The translations under genes and the position numbers were made by a program. Below are positions 17,053-24,988 of a stretch of DNA of 26,154 bases, in pieces (the stretch's first letter is position 1; each line of letters begins with the position of its first letter). The notes under the pieces were generated by a model, which had not been told where the DNA came from, did no database searches, and was given only the letters and a program-made list of their open reading frames with translations. Origin of the DNA: Sergeia podlipaevii (lineage: Eukaryota > Euglenozoa > Kinetoplastea > Trypanosomatida > Trypanosomatidae); contig JASANZ010001943.1 of assembly GCA_030849805.1 (NCBI GenBank), positions 1 through 26,154 of the forward strand, in the 5' to 3' direction.

Positions 17053-17458
17053 ACCATTTAGATATATACAGATACACATACATGGTAAAACTTAAGAGCG
17101 ACAAAACCGTCGAATGCTGGCAAGACTGAAGAAAGGAAGGAGTCATATTTTGTTTCTGAGTGATTTAATCATATTATTGTTAATATATCTATTGCATACA
17201 CGTGTCTCGCATTTTTTACATATCTGTTTACTTGTCAATCATAAAAGTATATCAAGCCAGACTGGTTGAAAGTAAGACTTAAGGAAGGAGGCACACAGCT
17301 AGCGTTGGATATCCTGCACATATATATATATATATAAGCAAAGTGGCGGTACAGTCTGCGCGTGTGTGTGTGTGTGCTCTTGCATATATTTCTTTACATA
17401 TCGATATTTAGCGTCTATTTATTTATTCATATAAAACCAATTGTAGGACTGCAAGGAG
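17053..17458 (+). other. Intergenic spacer with AT and GT arrays
   Basis: No gene is seen in these 406 bases. An AT run lies at about 17320-17336 and a GT run at 17361-17376. Candidate splice AGs for VPS51 are at about 17410-17411 and 17445-17446, the latter 13 bases before the start codon. Confidence 0.5.
17320..17376. repeat. Paired (AT)n and (GT)n microsatellites
   Basis: An AT run at 17320-17336 is followed 24 bases later by a GT run at 17361-17376, about 85 bases before the VPS51 start. Confidence 0.85.
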
Positions 17459-20400
17459 ATGAGCACGGCAGACGAGCGGCGGCAGCGGATCAGGGAGCAG
17501 ATGGCTCGTTTTTACGGCGACCCCAACGCCAAGAGGGAGCCCCGCCACAGCACTGCCCGTGGCACCCCCGGAGTGCCCCCAGAGTTGGATCTAGACTCTG
17601 AATTCTTCAATGTGAGTAAGTACACGACGGAACTGCTCCGACGTGAAAGTCTAAAGGGACTGGTGGAGGCAGACACACAGCTCCTGCGCAGCGTGCGCAA
17701 ACTGGACAGCGAGCTCCAAGAGCTTGTCTATCAAAACTACGCCAAATTCATCTCCGCCACCGACACTATTCGAGAAATGAAAGACAACGTAACGGAGATG
17801 GACACAAAGCTGCAGGCGCTCTCCAGCACCGTGTCCAACATTGACGAGGTCTCCAAGAGCATATCAGGAAAGTTACAGCAGCACCGCACTCGCATTGAGG
17901 GCACCATCTCCACCAACCGCAAGCTGCGCAAGGTCCGCTTCCTCGTCGCACTGCCCGCCACGATGCGTCAGCTGCTCGAGAAGAAGGAGTACAGTGCGTG
18001 TGTGAAGTACTGGATTGTCGGAGACGGCTTCCTCAAGCGGCATGAGGCGATCCCACGCATTGCCGCCATCCACGCTGAGTGTCACGCTCTTGCTCGGCAG
18101 CTGTACACTGACATTGAGCAGGCCATGTGCGCCTATCCACTGGACGACTTGGATGCGATGGATGTAATTCGCAAGTTCGTGGAGGACTTGCGTCTGCTAC
18201 GCGCGACATCGCTCTTCTCTGGCGATGAAAGCGAGGCGACAGTCAAGGGGGATGCGACTTCCTTCGAGGGAGCGGTGCTACGTGTGCTCATGAAGAGTGT
18301 CTCTGAAAACTTCAAGACGGGCATTGCCGCTGTGCATCGCAGCTTGCGCACTGCCATGGCGATCCCTCCTTCTTCTCTTGAAGGGGGAAGTGAAGACCTG
18401 CAGGGTCTGTGTGAGCCACTCGTCCGTGCGGACCTGCGAGAGTCGCTTGCGCAGCTCAAGAGCTCCTGCGCGCTACTCTCCGTCAATTCAGAGCGCGTCT
18501 ACTCCATTGTGAATCGACTTGAAGGGGCGGATGTGACGATGCACGTCACGCAGGAAGTACAGCCTGTGCTTATTGACGTGCTGGACCCCATTGGCAAGCA
18601 ACTTGGCGAACTGGCTGCCACGGTCTTCAAGACGCTATGCGTCAAGGCGGGCGCGAAGGCGGCGGCTTCGTGTGTACTGTACGGACAAGGCAGCAGCTAC
18701 AACAAGAACTCCCCCGATGCAATCAAGACTGCCGTGCACACCGCAGTGACCGCCCTGTCAAAGCAGTTAAAGCACATTGCAATGACGCTGCGTACACTTG
18801 GTGCCAACTACCTCGATACTGCGCACAGTAGGCAGAGTAAATATTATGGCACTTTGGTGGACCAATGCGTGGGCGAGGTCATCCGCAGGTGCCTTGGCGC
18901 ATGTGAAGAGGTGCTGCACGACCGTCCGGCAAGCGCCATAGCGAAGCCCCCAGATGCTGCAGAGCGCGTGGTGGAGGTGAGTGAGGCGTGCATGGTCTTC
19001 TCTATGGGACGCTTTCTGCTGGCCTCGCTTGCTGCTCAGCTCGGTGAGACGCTCATGACAGACTTTGGCAGCGACGCCTCTGGCACCGCGCTTAGTCGCG
19101 AGAAGTGCGCGGAGGTGACTGCGGAGCTCAGCGAGGCCGCAAGGGCACTTCACCATCGTGGTATTGTCCTCCTCGGGCAGTCAGAGATGACGCTTACGGT
19201 GCAGGACGCATTCGCAGCTATCAGCGGAGTCAGCGGCCCTGCGCAACAACAGCCTTCCGTCACGGGGAGCGACGTAGTGGTTTCACCGTGTCTGTGCTCT
19301 CTGCTGGCGGAGTGGGCAGCGGTGTACAAGTTCCTTACCACTCAGCACCCCGCACAGCCCCTCAGCTCCATCACGCACACCAACAAGCGCTCCAACGTTG
19401 GAGGCGCGAGCTCTATGTCGGGTGCCAGCACTGGAGCCGCAGTTGGCCTTGTCTCCTCCTACCACGGCGCTAGCAGTGCGCTATATGGTGGCGCTAGTGG
19501 CACAGGCGGCCTCACAAGTTTGAGTGCGGGTGCGGGTAATGGTACTGGAAGCAGCAACGGCCGTAGCAGCGCGGCAGCAGGACGCTCAAGAGCACGGCCG
19601 ATGGCATCGTATACCCGCAATGAGGCGGCAGCGCTGCAGAACACCGTGGCCCGCATTTTCATACGTGAGGCAGATACACTCCGCACACGGCCTACGGACG
19701 GTCATGCCTCAACCACAATTGGGTGTCTTGTGCTGTTTGTTCTTAAGGCTATTGTGGACATGGTGCGTCTTGAGGCCGGCTTTGACAGCCGTGGTTTCCA
19801 GAGAGTGCAGGCGAATTGCACATACCTGCTGAGAGCGCTTGTGGCACCGCACAAGGGCACGGCTCCACGTGAGTGGGTGAAGAAGTGGGCCGCATCCAGC
19901 GGCGGGGACTCGCTGGCGCAAAGTATGGAGCAGCTACTGAACGAGGCGTGCACCTGCGCGTACGAGCGGTACAGCACAAAGGTGCCGCTGACTGACATAG
20001 TTCTTGACCGCGTTGTGGAGGAGGCCCTGAACAAGAAGGAGGAGCTGCTTGCAGCACCGTCTTCCGCGCCATGGATGGCAAATTCCTCCATGTCAAAGGC
20101 CCCGGCAGCAGCAGCGGCAGCGGTGCCCACGCTGCCGACACCAATTCTCACTGAGTCGACTGCCACCACCACTACTGACAAGGCCGAAGCAGCAACGTCG
20201 AATGAATCTGCACGCGCTGAGGAACTAGTGGGTACCGATAGCATTGTACTCCCCACTGGTATCAACGTGACGGTACCCCTGTCTCGCACCGCAGAGTCGC
20301 GTCCATCTTCCTCTCCTGCTGGCACGACGGCTGCCACAGCCTCGGCCATCACCAAGAAGGAAGCCACAGCTACTCCTAGTGCTGCGATCACTGGTAGTGG

Positions 20401-20491
20401 TGGTCAGAAAAGCAAAAAGCAGGCAGAGGCGAGTGTGTTCGGTGGTGTTGAGTCCCGCATGGACTTTGACGATGAGGAACTACCGATATGA
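17459..20491 (+). CDS. VPS51: VPS51, GARP/EARP tethering complex subunit
   Basis: The product has 1010 residues. VPS51 is a subunit of the GARP complex, which tethers endosome-derived vesicles at the trans-Golgi, and of EARP. The conserved Vps51 N-terminal region is clear at about residues 45-190: DSEFFNVSKYTTELLRRESL, LVEADTQLLRSVRKLDSELQELVYQNY, KFISATDTIREMK, and then the FLVALPATMRQLL segment that starts the helical-rod part. These are family hallmarks. Coiled-coil heptads run through about 70-150. A Gly/Ser/Ala-rich insert of some 70 residues (about 645-715) splits the C-terminal rod, and a disordered Ala/Thr/Ser tail from about 875 ends in an acidic DFDDEELPI. The start MSTADERRQRIREQM is the first ATG after the likely splice AG. 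Length is above the human form (about 780) because of the insert and tail. Confidence 0.9.
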   Translation: MSTADERRQRIREQMARFYGDPNAKREPRHSTARGTPGVPPELDLDSEFFNVSKYTTELLRRESLKGLVEADTQLLRSVRKLDSELQELVYQNYAKFISATDTIREMKDNVTEMDTKLQALSSTVSNIDEVSKSISGKLQQHRTRIEGTISTNRKLRKVRFLVALPATMRQLLEKKEYSACVKYWIVGDGFLKRHEAIPRIAAIHAECHALARQLYTDIEQAMCAYPLDDLDAMDVIRKFVEDLRLLRATSLFSGDESEATVKGDATSFEGAVLRVLMKSVSENFKTGIAAVHRSLRTAMAIPPSSLEGGSEDLQGLCEPLVRADLRESLAQLKSSCALLSVNSERVYSIVNRLEGADVTMHVTQEVQPVLIDVLDPIGKQLGELAATVFKTLCVKAGAKAAASCVLYGQGSSYNKNSPDAIKTAVHTAVTALSKQLKHIAMTLRTLGANYLDTAHSRQSKYYGTLVDQCVGEVIRRCLGACEEVLHDRPASAIAKPPDAAERVVEVSEACMVFSMGRFLLASLAAQLGETLMTDFGSDASGTALSREKCAEVTAELSEAARALHHRGIVLLGQSEMTLTVQDAFAAISGVSGPAQQQPSVTGSDVVVSPCLCSLLAEWAAVYKFLTTQHPAQPLSSITHTNKRSNVGGASSMSGASTGAAVGLVSSYHGASSALYGGASGTGGLTSLSAGAGNGTGSSNGRSSAAAGRSRARPMASYTRNEAAALQNTVARIFIREADTLRTRPTDGHASTTIGCLVLFVLKAIVDMVRLEAGFDSRGFQRVQANCTYLLRALVAPHKGTAPREWVKKWAASSGGDSLAQSMEQLLNEACTCAYERYSTKVPLTDIVLDRVVEEALNKKEELLAAPSSAPWMANSSMSKAPAAAAAAVPTLPTPILTESTATTTTDKAEAATSNESARAEELVGTDSIVLPTGINVTVPLSRTAESRPSSSPAGTTAATASAITKKEATATPSAAITGSGGQKSKKQAEASVFGGVESRMDFDDEELPI

Positions 20492-21157
20492 AGTGTGGGC
20501 ATCTCTCTTTGTTTGTGTCTGTATCTCTTTGTGCTCGATTTATATACATTTATTTATTTTTTATCTTTTAGAGGAACACTTATCGTGCTTTGCCTCTTCT
20601 TTTTTTTTCTCTTTTTTCTCCGCTTAGTATTGTTGTTGTTGTTGTGTTTATTTAATGGCATTCATACAAGCCATCTTCGAGTGCGTTCCTTTCTGATACA
20701 AACAAGAGCAAAGCATAGCTGCATGGTGCTTGGAGGGAGAGAGCGAGAGAGAGAGAGAAAAAAAAAACTACACCGACCAATCATTTATAAAGGTTTTATG
20801 TGTGCGTGTGTGCTTCTGTAGCATCACGTCGATTCACTACACGGTACGATCCCCGTTTGTATATTACAGTATTCTTTTTATTATTATTATCTCCCTCTCT
20901 CTCTCTCTGGTGGTTTTTTTTTCAGTATATCTCAGAGCACACATAGCACCATAGCAATATCCTGTGCTTCCGGTGATACTTGATTTCTTCTTTTTTTTTA
21001 GTGTGAAGAGGTACGATTCATCACCAGTAAAAGTAAATAGAAAAGGAATAAAGCAATTTCTTTTCTTTAATTATTCTTAGAATCTTGGGGATTGCTCTGT
21101 ATTTACTTAAATTTTTACAGCCCCCCCTTCTTCTTTTCCTCGCCGTACTTTTCAGTC
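20492..21157 (+). other. Intergenic spacer with GA, CT runs and candidate acceptors
   Basis: No gene is seen in this 0.67 kb. A GA run is at about 20736-20757, leading into an A run, and a CT run at about 20895-20908. Candidate splice AGs for the M16 gene are at 21079-21080, 21119-21120 and 21154-21155. A strong pyrimidine tract (21120-21153) precedes the last, which would leave only two bases before the ATG. Confidence 0.5.
20736..20768. repeat. (GA)n array followed by A run
   Basis: GA dinucleotides, with one C interruption, pass into a run of about ten A in the spacer after VPS51. Confidence 0.85.
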
Positions 21158-22564
21158 ATGCTGCGCGCCTCCCCTGTCCGCTGCATCTACCAGTACCGCT
21201 TTGGCCACCCTTCCCTGAAAGAGGCCTTCGGTAGCAAGATCCCCGTTGCGGCCGACTCAGTCGCCCCCAACCCTGGCAAGATCCAGTCCACCACCCTCCC
21301 GAACGGCGTGCGTGTGGTCTCCCACGACCTCGATGGTGCCCACACCGCCCTCGGCGTATACGCCGATGCTGGTCCTAAGTATGACCCCGTTGCTACTCCC
21401 GGTCTCAGCTACGTGATGCGCTTCGCTATCCAGACCTCTAACATGGAGAACTCCCTCTTTCAGATTGACCGCACCATGCGCTCCGTCGGTAATGCATACG
21501 GCCACGGCGAGATCGGCAAGCGCTTTCTCTCATGGAAGGCTGAGGGCCGCCGCGACATGTGGGAGAAGCCCTTTGAGATGCTCGCCACCGGCATCGTCGC
21601 CCCTCGCTTCCACGAGACAGACATTGAGCGCTTCCGCGATACCATGGACAACCAGCTGGATGAGCAGCGCTGGCAGCAACCCCGTGAGTACGCCGTCGAC
21701 CAGCTCGAGCGCATTGCCTTCTTCAAAGAGCCCCTCGGCTCCCCGCGCATGGTGTACCGTGTCTCCAACGACCGCTGCAACCACCAGGCGCTGCTTGAGC
21801 AGTGGGCCGCCCGCTTCCAGCCCAAGAACATCGTCATTGCTGGTGTGAACGTGCCGCATGACGCGCTTGTTGCCGCCTATGAGAGCCTCCCGTACAAGCA
21901 CTCTGCTGAGGCTCCCCACCACGTCAAGGCCTCCGCTCCCACCATTTCCAACGCCAACGAGCTCGCGCAGTACTACAGTGGCCGCCACGAAATTGAGTTT
22001 GAGGACCGCGCCGCTGCCATGGGCACTATGCCCGACATGCAGGCCGAGTTCATCGCCGCCGTCGGCGTACCGACTTACGGTCGCGAGGAAGGCGCTAAGA
22101 AGTACGCCACGGCACTGGTCGTGAGCGAGATCTACGCCGCCAACGCTGCCCGCACGTACGCCATCCCGAGTTTGCCCCACAGCGGCGTGCAGACTTTCTA
22201 CAGGCCCTACTCCACTGCTGGCCTCATCGGATACACGATTCGCGGCTCTCCCAGCGAGCTGGACGCGCTCATCAAGACCGCCACTAGCTGCTTCCCCACG
22301 AGCATCGACGATGGTGCCCTTAGCCGTGCTCGCGACTGTGCTGCTTTGCACTTTGCTGACCGCGAGCTGGGCGTCGTGCGCGACTACTGCGACTTCATCG
22401 CCACCTCCCCCAACACCGCTGAGGAGATGATCGCCGCGATCAAGGCGGTGTCCAAGGCTGACGTGGAGGAGTGCTTCAATAAGATGACGACCTACAAGCC
22501 GTGCAGTATCGCCACTGGTGTGACCTTCAAGTTCCCTGTCCTTGCTGGCCTTCACAAGATTTAA
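21158..22564 (+). CDS. Inactive M16-family protein: MPP alpha subunit or bc1 complex core protein 2
   Basis: The product has 468 residues, the usual M16 length. The N-terminus (MLRASPVRCIYQYRF) suits a mitochondrial presequence. The M16 fold shows in LPNGVRVVSHD (about 48-58), the GVYADAGPKYDP strand and the FHETDIERFRDTMDNQL helix. The zinc motif HxxEH is absent: its place is Tyr85-Val-Met-Arg-Phe89 within GLSYVMRF. No glycine-rich substrate loop like that of MPP alpha is seen. So it is non-catalytic, either the MPP alpha partner in presequence cleavage or core protein 2 of complex III; the Arg88 context looks more like core 2. From memory Leishmania annotations call the gene at this locus MPP alpha. 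Codons are strongly C-ending, unlike its neighbours, suggesting high expression. The frame extends upstream to a TTG at 21092; 21158 is the first ATG after the pyrimidine tract. Confidence 0.83.
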   Translation: MLRASPVRCIYQYRFGHPSLKEAFGSKIPVAADSVAPNPGKIQSTTLPNGVRVVSHDLDGAHTALGVYADAGPKYDPVATPGLSYVMRFAIQTSNMENSLFQIDRTMRSVGNAYGHGEIGKRFLSWKAEGRRDMWEKPFEMLATGIVAPRFHETDIERFRDTMDNQLDEQRWQQPREYAVDQLERIAFFKEPLGSPRMVYRVSNDRCNHQALLEQWAARFQPKNIVIAGVNVPHDALVAAYESLPYKHSAEAPHHVKASAPTISNANELAQYYSGRHEIEFEDRAAAMGTMPDMQAEFIAAVGVPTYGREEGAKKYATALVVSEIYAANAARTYAIPSLPHSGVQTFYRPYSTAGLIGYTIRGSPSELDALIKTATSCFPTSIDDGALSRARDCAALHFADRELGVVRDYCDFIATSPNTAEEMIAAIKAVSKADVEECFNKMTTYKPCSIATGVTFKFPVLAGLHKI

Positions 22565-23540
22565 GAGAGGGGGGGGGGCACGCAGGCGTGCGTGTGTGTG
22601 TGCGCGCGCATGTTGGGTGAGACGGAGAGATTGGTAGAAAAGGAGGAAGAAGAAGCAGTTGTGTCACTGCGCGTTTATTGCTCCTTTTCTCTCTTTTGAA
22701 TCTCTCTTTGAGTGGACCGTTGGTGGTCGGGTATGTTGTGTTGTTGTTGTTGTAGTTGTTGTTGTTTTTTATGTAGCTGTGATGTGCTTGGTAACTCTTG
22801 ATAGAGGATAGCAGCGAATGTTCTTCTTTCTCCCTCTCTCTCTCCTCTTTAGTTATAAGCATTGGGGTGGGTAGGGGGGGGTGGAGAGTGAGATAGGGAT
22901 ACATGCTTTTTTGTTTTGTTTCTTTTATTTTTTTATTATGTGTACTAAAGGAATGCATGAAAGAAAGAACAAAGAAGAATGTACGCAGTCTCCACACGCG
23001 GACACACACACACACACTGTGAAAGAAGAGCGGTGCGTGTGACGTTGTCTCGAAGAGAGGGAGGAAAAAAAACATATGTACGTGAATGTATGCGTGCACG
23101 TAGTAGGCATCAGGAAGTAGTATTAATCAATTACACCATTTTTTTTTTCTTTTAATGAAATACAACGTAGTAGGCAGTGTAGCCACTAACGCGTTTTAGG
23201 GGGGTCATGGCATGAATACAGGCCAAAACACTTAACACAAACAAACAACAGAAGAGGAACTCATTACTAACGACAGAGCAGGCGCTTGAGACAAATACAC
23301 GTACGCATGCACAACTGTGGTGGCATATTTTTTTTCTTCTTCTTCTTTCAGCCACTTGGGAAATGTATATGGGAAACTGTCTGCTATTCCTTGTGTCCGT
23401 CGCTCAATCCTACTCTCACACAGCACAGTTTCACTCACTTTGTTTATCTTTTTTTTTTGTACTTTGGCTATCAATTGTCAACATTTTTGTTTTGTTTTTG
23501 TAAGCGTAGGTACATCGTGCTACGCATCTAGTAGGCATAT

Positions 23541-23544
23541 ATAG

Positions 23545-23585
<41 letters not shown>

Positions 23586-23586
23586 A
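23541..23586. repeat. Compound (GATA)n-(GA)n array
   Basis: About six GATA units (23541-23564) pass directly into a GA run to about 23585, then a G-rich stretch (about 23588-23600). Confidence 0.92.
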
Positions 23587-23628
23587 AGGGGGGTGGGGGT
23601 GAAAAGACTACCTGACTAACTGATATAG

Positions 23629-23702
23629 CAGCGGTTTCTTCTTCTTCTTTTTGTTTCTCTTTCTCTTTTTTCTTCTTCTCACTTTTCTTTTTCTTTTTCA
23701 AG
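23629..23702 (+). promoter_or_regulatory. Predicted trans-splice acceptor: 70-base pyrimidine tract and AG
   Basis: Bases 23632-23699 are almost entirely C and T, the longest pyrimidine tract in the window. The first AG is at 23701-23702. The following leader to the ATG at 23789 has no upstream ATG and becomes nearly pure purine over its last 40 bases. Confidence 0.65.
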
Positions 23703-23788
23703 AGGTCCGACTCCCTTCTATTTTTTTGTGCATATCACCGCACATCTAAGGAAAAGGAAAGTAAAGAAAAGAAAAGGAAAGGAAAGGA

Positions 23789-24364
23789 ATGTATTGCAGA
23801 GTGATCACTCGGTCCAAAGTTACGTGGCCAGCAACAGTAGCTCTGAGCACCCAGGCGTATTCCTCTTGTGCTGCCACACGACCCACTCAAGCCTCAGCTT
23901 CCACCACCTGTGATACCTCTAGTGATGTAGCGATGCTTCATTCCCAGCGTGAGGCTTTTGCCTGTGTACTCAAGGCGAAGCAATCGCGGCTGCGGAAGCT
24001 GCAGGAGGTGAAGTCTGCGTGTGACGCCAACGCCGCGCAGGCTGGCAAAGCACTTGTAGTCAGTATATTTGCCTTTCTGCTGCTTCAAGCAGTTGTACTT
24101 TTTGATTGGACGTACGTTCACTTTGACTGGAACCTGACGGAGCCCATCACCTATCTACTGGGGTACTCCGGGACGTGGATTGCGCTAGCGTGGTATGGCA
24201 ACATGCAGCAGGAGTTCGGCTATGACAGCACACGTAGATTTGTCGAGGATTCTCGTAGGAAGAAGTTGTACGCGCGTCGAGGTCTGGATATTGCTGAATA
24301 TACCAAACTTGTGGGAGAGGTGGAAGTCCTCGAACAGCTGCTCCGTGGTATGGAGGATGTGTAG
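23789..24364 (+). CDS. Mitochondrial calcium uniporter (MCU) family subunit, variant pore motif
   Basis: The product has 191 residues. MCU subunits form the inner-membrane calcium channel of mitochondria; trypanosomatids have several paralogues (MCU, MCUb, MCUc, MCUd) in one complex. The N-terminus (MYCRVITRSKV) is basic and Ser/Thr/Ala-rich, like a presequence. A coiled-coil segment (about 50-85) leads into TM1 (about 87-106), the pore motif Trp114-Asn-Leu-Thr-Glu118-Pro-Ile-Thr-Tyr122, then TM2 (about 122-137) and a QxEF/GYD loop. It ends in a charged coiled coil with a R..L...EY..L pattern, as in MCU. The family motif is W-D-x-x-E-P; here Asp is replaced by Asn115 while the key Glu118 and Pro119 are kept. 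It is short because it lacks the large N-terminal domain of animal MCU. Which paralogue it is cannot be settled from the sequence alone. Confidence 0.85.
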   Translation: MYCRVITRSKVTWPATVALSTQAYSSCAATRPTQASASTTCDTSSDVAMLHSQREAFACVLKAKQSRLRKLQEVKSACDANAAQAGKALVVSIFAFLLLQAVVLFDWTYVHFDWNLTEPITYLLGYSGTWIALAWYGNMQQEFGYDSTRRFVEDSRRKKLYARRGLDIAEYTKLVGEVEVLEQLLRGMEDV

Positions 24365-24446
24365 TAGCAGCCCAGGATGCAGCTTCGTGAGGAAGGAAGG
24401 AGATACATGTTGCTGCATTTCCATTTTTTTTTGGGGGTTGTGTTGA

Positions 24447-24480
24447 GTTGCTATTTGAGTTGCTATTTGTGTTGCTTTAT
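24447..24480. repeat. 12-base tandem repeat, about 2.7 copies
   Basis: The unit GTTGCTATTTGA/T occurs at 24447-24458 and 24459-24470, with a decayed third copy from 24471, in the 3' UTR region of the MCU-like gene. Confidence 0.8.
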
Positions 24481-24945
24481 TTATTGTATTTCTCTTCTTC
24501 TTTTTGCACTTGGAATGTGTGTGTGTGTGGGAGGGGGGGGGAGGGGAGAGTTCGATATCTATTGCTCAAATTAGTTGTTGTTGTTGTGTTGCCTACATTG
24601 TAGAAGGAACAGGAGAGGTATGTAAGGGCTTTTTTTTTTTTGTATGTACCTTCACTTTTGTTTGTTTGTTTGCTTCCTCTCCTTTTTTTTCTTTGAATCT
24701 ATATGAGAGTTTTATATATATATACTAGTGTCAATTTTTTGGTATAGAGCACCCTTTCATTACGAGTCGAGAGAAAAAACTGCTTTTTTTTAGTTTTTTT
24801 TTTTCTACTGCTTATACCTACACAAGCAGATTTTCTTTTTATCTCGCCCTATCCATCTCTCTATATATCTATTTATCCTTCTTATTATCTCATTTGCTGA
24901 AAAGCGGAGTGATAAATATAAGAAGGGAGTGTGGTGTGTGTGCGA

Positions 24946-24970
24946 GAGAGGGAGAGAGAGAGAGAGAGAG
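24946..24970. repeat. (GA)n array next to the N
   Basis: A GA dinucleotide array with one interruption lies about 20 bases before the undetermined base at 24989, and purine-rich sequence continues up to it. Confidence 0.9.
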
Positions 24971-24988
24971 AAGGAAAGGGAGAAACAG

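Larger units (their letters stand above)
22565..23788 (+). other. Long intergenic spacer with many simple repeats
   Basis: This 1.22 kb stretch holds no credible gene. It includes a G run (about 22569-22578), a GT/GC run (about 22590-22609), TTG-rich arrays (about 22737-22766), a G-rich stretch (about 22864-22880), a CA run near 23004-23017, and the GATA/GA array and splice tract listed separately. The first part is probably the long 3' UTR of the M16 mRNA. Confidence 0.6.
24365..24988 (+). other. Intergenic spacer ending at an assembly ambiguity
   Basis: No gene is seen. The stretch holds a 12-base tandem repeat, a GT run (about 24516-24529), G runs (about 24531-24545), a T run near 24631-24641, an AT array (about 24714-24724) and a GA array (24946-24970). 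It stops at the single N at 24989, so the true distance to the next coding region is unknown. Confidence 0.6.

Noticed and set aside
19702..20391. Open frame of 229 codons on the - strand inside VPS51
   Set aside because: It is opposite the Ala/Thr/Ser-rich tail of VPS51; composition and position explain it as a shadow.
21530..22555. Open frame of 341 codons on the - strand opposite the M16 gene
   Set aside because: It is a shadow of the strongly C-ending codon use of the sense gene, which removes stops on the opposite strand. The product has no recognisable family and all other genes lie on the + strand.
22527..23099. Open frame of 190 codons on the - strand in the long spacer after the M16 gene
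   Set aside because: The translation is Lys/Asn/His/Thr runs from simple repeats, with no conserved-looking segment, and it overlaps the end of the M16 gene.
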